DNA of 64,000 nucleotides, taken from the NCBI GenBank assembly GCA_021791495.1, contig JAJYWN010000075.1, positions 62,001 to 126,000 on the forward strand. Direction: 5' to 3'. This DNA is from Bacillota bacterium. Its GTDB lineage: Bacteria; Bacillota; Sulfobacillia; JAJYWN01. The notes below the pieces were generated by a model that saw only the letters and a program-made list of their open reading frames with translations, was not told the origin of the DNA and ran no database searches. The position numbers and the translations under genes were made by a program. Of this stretch, positions 35,188-44,482 are shown piece by piece. Each line of letters starts with the position of its first letter. Within the stretch, counting starts at the first letter, position 1.

Positions 35188-35781
35188 ATGAAGATCCAAT
35201 CGCGTTTTCTACTTGTTGGCATTTCTCTCCTTATACTGGCATGGTCATTGACTGCGTTCGTGCCGGTCACTATGCCAGACTCGGCTGCTATTGAACTCGG
35301 CTTGTCTGACGGCTCAAGAGTCGAGCTTCACCCTGGCGACCGATTCAGGCTCCAGAAAGGACTCTCGGTTGGCAGCGCCAAGCTCATCATGGTGGTGTCA
35401 GAATCCCAGGCTACCGTCTCATTGCCGTTCCGAGACATCAGTATTCACTCCGCTCCGCGGAGAGTCCGTGGTGCCGGTGTCGGATGGCTAGTGGTACACA
35501 GGATTGACGGGTCAGAGGCCATACCTTTAGGTACTAGCTCGGACAAGACCAAGGGATTGGATCTCACGTTTGGGCCTGCACGTAACCAGTTTGTCGTTTC
35601 AGGGGAGCGAGTTTCCATTGATCTCACTTCAGTGGTGCCCTATGACTGGTCACACCCTGCCATCCTAAGAGTTGAAGGGTGGACAAGCTACCCCCCGAAT
35701 TTGTTTCCCGTCGAACTGCAGATGAACCGGGCCAACCACAATGGGTCAACAATCATCATAGATGGGGCTGAAGGCCTGTAA
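35188..35781 (+). CDS. Hypothetical exported or membrane-anchored protein
   Basis: A 197-residue protein with an N-terminal hydrophobic stretch (residues 7-26, FLLVGISLLILAWSLTAFV) that is a signal peptide or anchor, followed by a beta-rich, mostly polar domain without cysteines. No family is recognised. It lies 29 bases after the tail-anchored coiled-coil gene. Base composition is less GC-rich than its neighbours, which may indicate a later arrival. Confidence 0.6.
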   Translation: MKIQSRFLLVGISLLILAWSLTAFVPVTMPDSAAIELGLSDGSRVELHPGDRFRLQKGLSVGSAKLIMVVSESQATVSLPFRDISIHSAPRRVRGAGVGWLVVHRIDGSEAIPLGTSSDKTKGLDLTFGPARNQFVVSGERVSIDLTSVVPYDWSHPAILRVEGWTSYPPNLFPVELQMNRANHNGSTIIIDGAEGL

Positions 35782-35839
35782 GAGCACAGTGCCCCGCAGC
35801 AATGCGAGATCTGCTGCTTCAAAGGCCCTAGTGCGCCTC

Positions 35840-37057
35840 CTACCTCGAGTCTTGGTAGCTTTCCTTCAGCAGCCTCAGATAGTCGGACACGGCAATGTCA
35901 CGGCAGTTGTCGGGAGTGGAGCCGTTTCGGAATGAGGACTCTGCTAAGAAGGGGAAGTCCTCGGGCCGTACTTGCGGTAGGGAGCCGAACTTAGGGATGC
36001 CGATGTCTGTGGCAAGCCGGGCGAGTTCTTCGACCAGAAGTCCGGCAGCCTCAGACGGCGTCAAGCCACCCAGGGGCAAGCGGCACGTGGCGGCGACGCG
36101 GGCGTGGCGCTCCGGAGCGGCGGGGGCGTTGAAGGCAGTTACCGCCGGGAAGAACATCGAGTTAGCCACCCCATGCGGGACATCGTAGAGTCCGCCCAAG
36201 GCCTCAGCCAGGCAGTGGACCGCGCCCACATCGGAGTGCGAGAAAGCGATCCCCGCCATCAAGGACCCCACCATCATGTCGTAGCGGGCTTCCTTGTCGT
36301 GTCCGTCCCGCACCACCCGCCGCAGGGCGGGGTAGATGCGGGCGATGGCCGCCAAGGCCATGGCGTCGGACACGGGATTGGCGGCCCGGCAGGTGTAGGC
36401 TTCGACCGCGTGGACCAGGGCGTCCATGCCGGTGGAAGCCGTCAGCCCGACCGGCAGGGCGTAGGTGGTCTCGGGGTCAACCACGGCCAACTTGGGGGCC
36501 AGTTTGATATCCTTCACCGTCATCTTGAAGCGGCGCCCGGTGTCGGTGATGACCGCCGACCGCGTGACTTCGGATCCGGTGCCGGCGGTGGTCGGCACGG
36601 CCACGATGGGCGGTACCTCGCCGGGCACGCGTCCGCGGCCCTCGTAATCGCCAATACGGCCGGGGTGGGTGGTGAGGACGGCGATGGCCTTAGCCTCGTC
36701 GATGACCGAACCACCGCCCACCGCCACGATAAGGTCAGCGCCAAAGTGGCGAGCGATCTCACCACCGGCGTTGCAGTCGACGTCTTTGGGGTTAGGCTGG
36801 ACCTGGTCGAAACGTTCGCAGACGAATCCGGCCTGGCGCAGGGAGTCTTCCACGGCGGGAGCGATGCCGGCCCGGATAAGGCCGGCGTCGGTGACGACCA
36901 GAGCGCGTGGGCTGGAGCCGCCAGCCGCCGGCGAGGTCCGCCGGCCGCCGCTGGTGGTCGACCCCACCAACGCTACCGCCAGTTTTCCCGTCTCTCCCAA
37001 GCGGCCGTTCCCCACTTCCACCCGCGTCGGCAGGTGAAATCCGAAGGTCCCGTCCAT
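35840..37057 (-). CDS. Iron-containing alcohol dehydrogenase
   Basis: A protein of about 405 residues of the Fe-ADH family, which oxidises alcohols or reduces aldehydes with NAD(P). The N-terminal Rossmann part has GGGSVIDEAKAIA and VAVPTTAGTGSEVT. The metal-binding C-terminal part shows Asp and His in TGMDALVHAVEAY and two more His in GAVHCLAEALGGLYDVPHG, completing the Asp-His3 site. A Ser/Gly/Arg-rich insert lies near residue 45. ATG 37057 is preferred to the TTG at 37078. The gene is divergent from the large secreted protein and is probably monocistronic. Confidence 0.92.
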   Translation of the reverse strand: MDGTFGFHLPTRVEVGNGRLGETGKLAVALVGSTTSGGRRTSPAAGGSSPRALVVTDAGLIRAGIAPAVEDSLRQAGFVCERFDQVQPNPKDVDCNAGGEIARHFGADLIVAVGGGSVIDEAKAIAVLTTHPGRIGDYEGRGRVPGEVPPIVAVPTTAGTGSEVTRSAVITDTGRRFKMTVKDIKLAPKLAVVDPETTYALPVGLTASTGMDALVHAVEAYTCRAANPVSDAMALAAIARIYPALRRVVRDGHDKEARYDMMVGSLMAGIAFSHSDVGAVHCLAEALGGLYDVPHGVANSMFFPAVTAFNAPAAPERHARVAATCRLPLGGLTPSEAAGLLVEELARLATDIGIPKFGSLPQVRPEDFPFLAESSFRNGSTPDNCRDIAVSDYLRLLKESYQDSR

Positions 37058-37196
37058 AGCCAGTCCCAACCTTTCCAACAGCTAAAACGCCGAAATCACC
37101 CCTGCGGGTGATAGGCTCGGCCGGCGTCATGTAGTACAAAAAAGCCAGATGCCGAGGAGCCTCTCGTCACTTCGAATACGCTTGGGAGGTACGCCA

Positions 37197-40100
37197 ATGT
37201 CCAGACGCCCCCCCGTCCGCATCGCCAGGTATTTCGTCTTCCTGCTCATTCTACCCTTGTTAGTTGTGACGGACGGCGCGCTGCCGGTGCCGGTGGCCGC
37301 CCAGGGGACGACGGCCACGGCCGGGACGACGACCGTCACCCCGCCGCCGGTGAACACCAGCTGGCTCACAGCGGAGCAGCAGGTGGAAGTCCAGGCTAAC
37401 GTCGCGTACCTCCAGAACCAAGTGCAATACCTGCGACAGATGGCGCAGAAGTACCCGGAGCAGAGTTTTGATGTCTGGGCCGACAAGCTTGCCCGCCGAA
37501 TAGCAACCGTCCAGGGTGCCACCTACGTTTGGTCCCCGACTATACCGGGCACCGATGCCCAGGCCACCGCCATCGCCGGCAGCTACGTCCTCCTCCCTCC
37601 GAACTTCTTCGACCCGGGCGGGTACGTGGAGCGAACCTACACCTCCGCCACGCCTCCTGATGTCGCCGCCCAGATCCGGGCCGAGAACGACCTGGTCCGG
37701 AACCGCCTCCGCGCCGACAAGTCCAGCATCTTGATACACGAGGCCATGCACCTGCACCAAGGCCTGATCCGGCGGATGCTGGTGAACATCGGCAACCGAC
37801 TGTGGCTGACCGACCGGAGCATGGAGGTCGAACCCTACAAGGAACAGTACCTGTGGCTGCGCCTTTTTGGCATGGACAACAACAGCTCGGAACTGATCTC
37901 GGTCCTGAACAACCTGGCGGACCTGGGTCTGGTGCGCCGCTCCGGAAACGGCACGGCGCTGACCGACTTTGACACGTCGACGCTGGACGGTACCCTTAGC
38001 CTGAACACTGCGGTGCAGGACTTGGTCAAGGACGGCCTGGCCAAGGCGGCTCAACGCCCCCGCCCTAGCACCCAGCCGACGACCCCGACCACCAGCGCCC
38101 CATCGGGCGCGCAGCCCGGCGCCCCTTCGCCCTCCAGCGACATCTACCAGTACCTTTCGTGGAACTGGCTCTATTGGGATATGCCTTCCGAGAACTTCGG
38201 CGGCCCGGACGCCGCCGCCCAGGCCGGCCTGCAGAAGATCGTGAAGACCTACGGTAACTCGGACTCTTACGTGAAGCTGGGGATGGACGACATCAACTTG
38301 TGGTCCGCCCCCACCCTGGTCTGGGCTAAACCCAGCTCCAACCACGAGAGTATCTACACCTACATGTCCACCTTCACGCCCTATCTCTGGGACGGCTCCT
38401 ACGATACCGCCCGGGACCGGGTGTCATACCACCCGGCAGGCCAAGAGGTCGTATTGATCTACGTCCAGGAAGGCTACCGGCTGCCCGAGAACGACTTCCG
38501 CTACTTCATGCACGGCTATCGGGAGCACCTGGTGACCAACCGGGCGCCGGTGGTGAACGGTGTGTCTTGGGAAGGAGTCTTGCGCCGCGGTCAGACCGTA
38601 ACCTTGCATGCCGATGCCTCCGACCCCGACGGCGACACCACCTCGGTGTGGTGGTTCATCGACAGTGCCTATTCGTCGAAGACCGGATCCGTGGTCCACA
38701 TTCCCATCGGCGTCGGCCGCGACCTGAAGTGGCATGTCCCGGTGGACCTGTATGGATGTACTTCCCTGGGTAACTTCTACGTCGTCGTCCAGGACAGCAA
38801 GGGTGGGATGGGCGAGCGCACCCAAGGCATGAGCATCAGCGGGGAGCAGGAGTACATTGAGGTCATCTCGATGACCCAGAACCCCAACCCCGCCGACGTG
38901 GGCGGGCCGGTGACCATGACGGCGGAGCTTGGCATCATCACCCCGGGCGACATCAGCGCCGTCTTCAAAGTGAACGACCAGACTCCGGCCCCGACGACGG
39001 CGGCGGTGATGGGGGCCTTCGAACCGAACTGGGGGACAGATGGCCGGTGGCGGCATACCGTCAGCGCCACCATCTCGCCCTTGGCCCGCGGGGACTACGT
39101 GAAGCTCTACGTGACGAACAGCCTTATGGGGATGAAGCTTGGTGAGAGCTATCCCCAGACCTACAACATCGTCCCTTCGGACAAGGACCTGCTAGACGCG
39201 GCGGCGGCGGAGGCGGCCAAGAAGCTGGAGCAGGCTCAGGCGAAGTTGGCGGAAGTGCAGGCCACCGTCAATCAACTGAAGACCGAACGCCAGCTTTACG
39301 TCGACTACGACCCCGGCTTCCTCTCCTCGAAGATGTGGGACGTCAGCGCCCGGGCCCAGGGGTACGTGGACTGGCGCCTCGGGAAGGCTCAGGCGGATAT
39401 GGCCTGGGGGACCAACTACACGGTGACGTTGCTTAAGGACGACTCGGTGGCCTTCCTGGAGGCGGCCCTGGGGCTTTCGGGGCGGGTGGGCGGCATCGGC
39501 GATGACGGCGCCATCCGCGATGCCCTTGGCTATCAGGACTATGTCGACGTGGCGGCCTACTCTCGGGTACGGGCCGTGGCGCGGAACAGCGCGACCGTGC
39601 TGGAGTTGGTCAAACGATACCTGGCCTACTTAGGGAAGGCTAACGCCGCGCTACAGAAGGTGCAGGAAGCGCGCGATCTGGCGCCTGGCAAGGTCGAAGA
39701 CACCGCGGCCTCGCTCACCCAGGCCCTGAATGACCTTCCTGTTAACCTGAAGGCAGGCCTCGCCGACATGGAGATTATCGAACAGGGCGCGGCCAAGTTC
39801 CCGGGCATTCTGGCGGTTTGGCCCGGAGCTTCGAGCTACCCGCAAGGGGGCGGTGGGGGGACGCCGGCACCGAAGCCCATCACCATCTCGGTGAACGGCG
39901 CGCCGGTGTCGGGCGACGTCCAGCCTCAAGTGATCAATGACCGCACCATGGTCCCCATCCGCTTCGTGGCCGAAGCCTTGCAGGCTATCGTGAAGTGGCG
40001 CGGGGATGATAAGAGCGTACTTATCACCTCGAAGGGGAAGCCGGAGACCGCCCCCCCCATGGGCAACGGTCAGCTGCGCGTGGTGGTGGACGGTCGCGAG

Positions 40101-40925
40101 GTAGTGGGTGATGTCCCGCCGCAGATCATTGACGGGCGGACCCTGGTACCAGTGCGCTTCGTGGCCCAGGCTCTTGGTGCCGAGGTCCAGTGGGACGGGA
40201 CAGAGCGACGGGTCATCATCACCACTTCCGGCTCAGCGGGTGGAACCACCACGCCACCCTCCACCGGCGACACCAAGCCGCCGTCCGGGACCCCCGCCAC
40301 CACGACGTGGAGTGAGTGGCTGGTTGGGACTTCGGGACTCAACCTACCCTGGGATCAGGACAACAAGCGGCCCGGCAACTCTCCCTGGTACGTCAGCGGT
40401 AGCGAAATTGGCTACTCTGGCTGGGGTGATGGCATGTATCACCATGACTTCATCATCACCCAAGAGGATTACGACGTGTCCGACATCCTCGTTACCTTCG
40501 AGGCCACGGGTTCGTTCCGAACGACTCTAGGCTACACTGGGCCGCTCATCGCCTTCGCCACGGCGGCCGACATTCACAGCTCGGTCGCGGCCGACAAGAC
40601 CCTGGGAGTCGCCGCCAGCTACAGCTGGGAATCCGGGAAGCAAGACCGCGGCGTCATTCTTTACGGCTACGGCTCGGGGGCTCAGCAATACTCCGCCGAC
40701 CAGTTCATTGACTATGGGGACGAGACGTTCCGGTCGTATTCCTTGCGTATCAAGGATGGGAGGATGACCCTGACCCTTCCGAGTGGATCGACCTTGTCCA
40801 CGGGCACCCCCGCCGCCCAGGCCGGGCTGCGACTCCCGCTGGTTATCGCCATGCGCCAGTATGACTCGGGGAGAATCTACTCGACCCAGATCCGGAACCT
40901 AAAGGTTGTGGAACACCCACGGTAG
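37197..40925 (+). CDS. Large secreted putative zinc metalloprotease with copper-amine-oxidase-N type repeats
   Basis: About 1242 residues. A signal peptide (RIARYFVFLLILPLLVV, cleavage near VAAQG) begins the protein. An HExxH motif, H181-E-A-M-H185, lies in a helix ILIHEAMHLHQGL, with Glu residues 25-30 positions on that could be the third zinc ligand. After a Pro/Thr-rich linker and an Ig/PKD-like region come a coiled coil (near residue 680) and two copper-amine-oxidase-N-type repeats at about 895-945 and 960-1010 (DRTMVPIRFVAEALQA and GRTLVPVRFVAQALGA). A C-terminal beta-rich, lectin-like domain ends it. ATG 37197 follows GGGAGG. Cell-surface attachment is likely; the substrate is unknown. 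Confidence 0.8.
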   Translation: MSRRPPVRIARYFVFLLILPLLVVTDGALPVPVAAQGTTATAGTTTVTPPPVNTSWLTAEQQVEVQANVAYLQNQVQYLRQMAQKYPEQSFDVWADKLARRIATVQGATYVWSPTIPGTDAQATAIAGSYVLLPPNFFDPGGYVERTYTSATPPDVAAQIRAENDLVRNRLRADKSSILIHEAMHLHQGLIRRMLVNIGNRLWLTDRSMEVEPYKEQYLWLRLFGMDNNSSELISVLNNLADLGLVRRSGNGTALTDFDTSTLDGTLSLNTAVQDLVKDGLAKAAQRPRPSTQPTTPTTSAPSGAQPGAPSPSSDIYQYLSWNWLYWDMPSENFGGPDAAAQAGLQKIVKTYGNSDSYVKLGMDDINLWSAPTLVWAKPSSNHESIYTYMSTFTPYLWDGSYDTARDRVSYHPAGQEVVLIYVQEGYRLPENDFRYFMHGYREHLVTNRAPVVNGVSWEGVLRRGQTVTLHADASDPDGDTTSVWWFIDSAYSSKTGSVVHIPIGVGRDLKWHVPVDLYGCTSLGNFYVVVQDSKGGMGERTQGMSISGEQEYIEVISMTQNPNPADVGGPVTMTAELGIITPGDISAVFKVNDQTPAPTTAAVMGAFEPNWGTDGRWRHTVSATISPLARGDYVKLYVTNSLMGMKLGESYPQTYNIVPSDKDLLDAAAAEAAKKLEQAQAKLAEVQATVNQLKTERQLYVDYDPGFLSSKMWDVSARAQGYVDWRLGKAQADMAWGTNYTVTLLKDDSVAFLEAALGLSGRVGGIGDDGAIRDALGYQDYVDVAAYSRVRAVARNSATVLELVKRYLAYLGKANAALQKVQEARDLAPGKVEDTAASLTQALNDLPVNLKAGLADMEIIEQGAAKFPGILAVWPGASSYPQGGGGGTPAPKPITISVNGAPVSGDVQPQVINDRTMVPIRFVAEALQAIVKWRGDDKSVLITSKGKPETAPPMGNGQLRVVVDGREVVGDVPPQIIDGRTLVPVRFVAQALGAEVQWDGTERRVIITTSGSAGGTTTPPSTGDTKPPSGTPATTTWSEWLVGTSGLNLPWDQDNKRPGNSPWYVSGSEIGYSGWGDGMYHHDFIITQEDYDVSDILVTFEATGSFRTTLGYTGPLIAFATAADIHSSVAADKTLGVAASYSWESGKQDRGVILYGYGSGAQQYSADQFIDYGDETFRSYSLRIKDGRMTLTLPSGSTLSTGTPAAQAGLRLPLVIAMRQYDSGRIYSTQIRNLKVVEHPR

Positions 40926-40981
40926 AAACTAAGGCCTGAATCCATTCTTTGGGGCGCGGGCCCCAGAAGGGACAGGTCAAA

Positions 40982-42358
40982 GTGACTTCCACCGCCACCA
41001 ACGGATCGAGCGAGCCGGGCGCCAGCCCCTATGTGGCGCCGGCCCCACTTTACAAGACGGCGGCCGCCCTGAGGAGCGGCCGTTTGCCTTTGCGGCAGTA
41101 CATCGACGAACTGTGCGACCGGATCGAGGCGGTTGAGCCGCACATCCAGGCCTTTGTGCCGGCAGAGATGCCACCGGAGTCACAGACCAGACGGGCGCGG
41201 CTTCTCCTCGAGGCGGCGGAACTGGAAGCCCGCTATCCCGACCCCGCCGGCCGGCCGCCCTTGTATGGCATTCCGGTCGGTGTGAAGGACATCTTCCTGG
41301 TCGACGGCTTCCCGACGCGGGCGGGGTCGGCCTTGCCGCCGGAGGAGTTCACCGGACCGGAAGCCGCCTGCGTCCGCGCCCTACGCGCCGCCGGGGCGCT
41401 GATAGTCGGGAAAACAGTAACGGCCGAGTTCGCCGCCTCCGAACCGGGTCCGGCACGCAACCCCCATAACCTTGAACACACGCCGGGCGGCTCCAGCAGC
41501 GGATCGGCGGCGGCCGTGGCAGCGGGGATGGCGGCCTTGGCCTTGGGAACGCAGACCGTTGGGTCCGTCATCCGGCCGGCTTCTTTCTGTGGGGTGGTCG
41601 GGGTCAAGCCCAGCTACGGGCGGATTCCGACGGATGGACTCATCTTCTACTCCCGCTCGGTTGATACCATTGGGTATTTCACGCAGGACGTGGCGGGGGC
41701 GCAATTGGCGGCGTCGGTGCTCATGCCTGACTGGCGCGGGCTTCCCGACGCGCCGGCGACGCGCAGGCCGATTCTGGGCATCCCCGAAGGGTCGTACCTC
41801 GCACAGGCGTCGGAGGACGGATTGGCGGCCCTGGAAGGGCAGGCCGCGCTGTTACAGGAGAAAGGTTACACCGTTAGGCGCGTCCAAGCCCTCCAGAACA
41901 TCTCCGACATCAACCACCGCCACCATGCCATGGCCACGACGGAGTTTGCCGCCGAACATGCCATCTTGTTCCCGAAATACGAGTCCCTTTACCGGTCGCG
42001 TACGGCCAATGCCGTGCGCCAGGGCCGCGGCCACGGCCTGGCTGAGGTCGAACACGGGCGCCAGGGACGGCTTCTCCTGCGGCAGGACTTGGAGGGGCAG
42101 ATGCGGCGGGAAGGGATCGACCTCTGGGTCTGCCCGGCGGCGCCGGGCGCGGCGCCCGAAGGCATCGGCAGCACCGGTAACCCCATCATGAACCTGCCCT
42201 GGAGTCACAGTGGCATGCCGGTGGTGGCTCTGCCGGCCGGGTACGCCGATAACGGCCTGCCCCTCGGGCTCCAGTTCATCGCCCCCTTTGGCCACGACGA
42301 GCAACTCCTGGCCTGGGCCGAAGGGCTGGCCCAGGCACTTTCTCCTTTCTCCGAGTAG
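40982..42358 (+). CDS. Amidase signature family hydrolase
   Basis: A 458-residue hydrolase of the amidase signature family. The Ser-cisSer-Lys triad is visible: Lys in YGIPVGVKDIF, the cis-Ser in PGGSSSGSAAAVA and the nucleophile Ser in LGTQTVGSVIRPASF. These enzymes cleave carboxylic amides or related C-N bonds and include acetamidases, enantioselective amidases and GatA. There is no GatB or GatC gene here, so it is probably catabolic. The start is GTG 40982 with AAGGGACAGG upstream. It lies 55 bases before the amidohydrolase gene and is probably co-transcribed with it. Confidence 0.9.
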   Translation: MTSTATNGSSEPGASPYVAPAPLYKTAAALRSGRLPLRQYIDELCDRIEAVEPHIQAFVPAEMPPESQTRRARLLLEAAELEARYPDPAGRPPLYGIPVGVKDIFLVDGFPTRAGSALPPEEFTGPEAACVRALRAAGALIVGKTVTAEFAASEPGPARNPHNLEHTPGGSSSGSAAAVAAGMAALALGTQTVGSVIRPASFCGVVGVKPSYGRIPTDGLIFYSRSVDTIGYFTQDVAGAQLAASVLMPDWRGLPDAPATRRPILGIPEGSYLAQASEDGLAALEGQAALLQEKGYTVRRVQALQNISDINHRHHAMATTEFAAEHAILFPKYESLYRSRTANAVRQGRGHGLAEVEHGRQGRLLLRQDLEGQMRREGIDLWVCPAAPGAAPEGIGSTGNPIMNLPWSHSGMPVVALPAGYADNGLPLGLQFIAPFGHDEQLLAWAEGLAQALSPFSE

Positions 42359-42413
42359 ACCCGGTTCCCCGAAGAAGCGGGGCGGCTCCCTACCTATCGA
42401 GGAGGTCCTATCG

Positions 42414-44189
42414 ATGAACGGCAAGGCGGACGTCGTTTTCCTTGGCGGCAGCGTTCTGACGGTGGACGCGCGCAACACGGTGGCCGGCGCGGTAGCGGTG
42501 AAGGGTGACCGCATCCTTGCCACCGGGGCTTCGCGCGACATCGGGGGCCTGGTGGGGCCGGATACGAAGGTCTACCGGCTGCATGGGGAGACAGTGATGC
42601 CGGGGTTCATCGAGGCCCACAATCACATGAGCGGCTACGGGCTGGACCGTTTGGGGGTGGACTGTAAGAACGGAGTCAACTCCATCGAGGACATCAAGGT
42701 GCGCATCCGCAAGGCGGCGCAGTCCGCGACGGAAGCCGTGGCAGGGTCGGCAGCGACTTCGGCCTCGTCCTCCGCGGGCGGCTGGATCAGGGCTTGGGGC
42801 TACGACCAGTCCAAGCTGGCCGAGCAGCGCCATCCCACGCGGTGGGATCTGGACGAGGTGGCGCCGGATCGCCCCGTCATTCTGCGGCGCACGTGCGGGC
42901 ACATCGCCGTGGCCAACACGCGAGCCCTCCAGCTAGTGGGCGTGTTGAGGGATGGTGGTAGGGGCGTTGGGGGCGGCGGGGGCGGGACTGCCGGGGAAGG
43001 TGATCGTGCCGGGCGCGTCGGGCATGAAGGCGGTCGGGACCTAGTCGACCCGCCGGGCGGCAAGTTCGGCCGGACCGAGGACGGGCGGTTGAACGGAGTC
43101 CTGTACGAGGCCGCCCAGCAGGTCTTGCGTAAGGCGGCGGCGCCCAGTTACGAGGAAGTCCGCCAGGCCATGCTGGTCACCGATCGAGATTATGTTAGGC
43201 TCGGCATCACGTCAAGCCACGACGCCGGCAGCGCCGAGGGCGCCCACCGGGCCATGGCCGAGAACGCCGCTTCAGGCGCCTCAAAGCTACGCATCTATTT
43301 CATGATCCGGGGCGGGGCGGATAACACCATGGCCCGGAACTTCTATGGGACCGGCCTGTCCACCGGGTTCGGGAATGATCGGCTGCGTATCGGCCCCTAT
43401 AAGGCCATGACCGATGGCAGCTCCAGTGGGCCGACGGCGGGCACGCGCCAACCATACACCAGCCAGCCCGATAACAGTGGAATCCTGTACTTCTCCCAGA
43501 AAGAGCTGAATGAACTCATTGAGGAGGCCCACGCTCACGGGTACCAGGTGACTACCCACGCGGTAGGCGACCGGGCCATCGAGATGACCTTGAACGCCAT
43601 CGAAAGTGCCCTCAGCAAGTGGCCGCGCGCCGACCACCGCCACCGCATCGAACACTGCGCTATCTGCCCCCCCGACCTCGTCGAGCGCGTCAAGCGTCTG
43701 GGTGTGGTCCCAGTGGCCCAGCCCATCTTCTTCTGGGAGTTCGGCGACGGCTACCTGCGGAATTACGGGCCGGAGCGAGTGCGTTGGATGTTCCCGGCAC
43801 GCACCTACGCCGCCGAAGGCATCATCGCCGCCGGTAGCTCCGACTGCCCGGTGACGCGGGTCGACCCGGTTTGGGGCATCTACGAGGCCCTCAGCCGCAC
43901 CACCGTGGGCGGCCAGAGCGCGGGCGCCGAGGAGCGGATCGGCCTCTTTGACGCCGTCCGGATGTTTACCATCAACGGCGCCTACGCCAGCTTCGAGGAG
44001 AAGATCAAGGGCAGCTTGGAGCCTGGTAAGCTGGCCGACCTCATCGTCCTCGACCGCAACCTCATCGGTAGTTGCCCGGAGGATATCCGCGACGCGGCGG
44101 TGGCCTTGACGATGATCGGTGGAGAAGTGGCATACCAACTTCCGGGGGAGATTGGCGCATCGACCTCCGAGGAGACTTTGCGACGGTAG
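42414..44189 (+). CDS. Amidohydrolase, YtcJ-like
   Basis: A 591-residue metal-dependent hydrolase of the amidohydrolase superfamily. Motifs in order: the strand-1 metal site in MPGFIEAHNHMSGYG, THAVGDRAIEMTLNAIE, the HRIEHC histidine and GSSDCPVTRVDP. This set is characteristic of the YtcJ/exoenzyme-regulatory-protein group. A Gly-rich insert of about 40 residues (from about 178) interrupts the barrel. ATG 42414 has GGAGG eight bases before it. An upstream in-frame extension into the amidase gene is rejected. With the amidase it could form a pathway for an amide or cyclic amide substrate, which is inference. Confidence 0.9.
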   Translation: MNGKADVVFLGGSVLTVDARNTVAGAVAVKGDRILATGASRDIGGLVGPDTKVYRLHGETVMPGFIEAHNHMSGYGLDRLGVDCKNGVNSIEDIKVRIRKAAQSATEAVAGSAATSASSSAGGWIRAWGYDQSKLAEQRHPTRWDLDEVAPDRPVILRRTCGHIAVANTRALQLVGVLRDGGRGVGGGGGGTAGEGDRAGRVGHEGGRDLVDPPGGKFGRTEDGRLNGVLYEAAQQVLRKAAAPSYEEVRQAMLVTDRDYVRLGITSSHDAGSAEGAHRAMAENAASGASKLRIYFMIRGGADNTMARNFYGTGLSTGFGNDRLRIGPYKAMTDGSSSGPTAGTRQPYTSQPDNSGILYFSQKELNELIEEAHAHGYQVTTHAVGDRAIEMTLNAIESALSKWPRADHRHRIEHCAICPPDLVERVKRLGVVPVAQPIFFWEFGDGYLRNYGPERVRWMFPARTYAAEGIIAAGSSDCPVTRVDPVWGIYEALSRTTVGGQSAGAEERIGLFDAVRMFTINGAYASFEEKIKGSLEPGKLADLIVLDRNLIGSCPEDIRDAAVALTMIGGEVAYQLPGEIGASTSEETLRR

Positions 44190-44212
44190 AGCGCAAAGTT
44201 AGGGGGTAAAAG

Positions 44213-44378
44213 GTCGGTTTTCCGGACAGTTCACATCCTCAAAGGATCCGGGTTTCCGGACACTAGGCCCGCAAAGAGCTGTTTGCGGCCAAGAACCGGG
44301 AAGGCAGTTGACATAACTGCGACTTCCGTCCGGGTTTCCGACATTACGGCGGAAGCTAATGTCCGGTTTTCCTACCCT
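44213..44378. repeat. Four degenerate repeats alternating with hairpins, possible mobile-element end
   Basis: Four same-strand copies related to TCCGGGTTTCCGGACA begin near 44213, 44247, 44329 and 44361. Between them are self-complementary pieces: ATCCT-CAA-AGGAT (44235-44247), CCGCAAA-GAGCTG-TTTGCGG (44269-44288), GCAGTT-GACAT-AACTGC (44304-44320) and CTTCCG/CGGAAG around the third copy (44323-44355). No convincing gene covers the region. It may be the remnant of an insertion-sequence end or a recombination site. Confidence 0.5.
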
Positions 44379-44482
44379 TTGACCGCTTGACGGTACTTCT
44401 TGTTCGGGGCGCCGGGGCCCTTGGAAGGTCTGGCCCTTCTTCCGAGCCAATTGGGCCTCATCGTAAGCGAGCATAACGACAG

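Noticed and set aside
36104-37111. Long plus-strand open frame of about 335 codons opposite the alcohol dehydrogenase gene
   Set aside because: It is the antisense shadow of a well-supported gene; its product is rich in Gly/Arg/His with no recognisable domain.
44199-44474. Minus-strand open frame of about 91 codons through the repeat region
   Set aside because: Its middle and end are made of the repeats and hairpins themselves and no homology is recognisable. The first 20 codons might be a transposon-gene scrap, but this cannot be supported.
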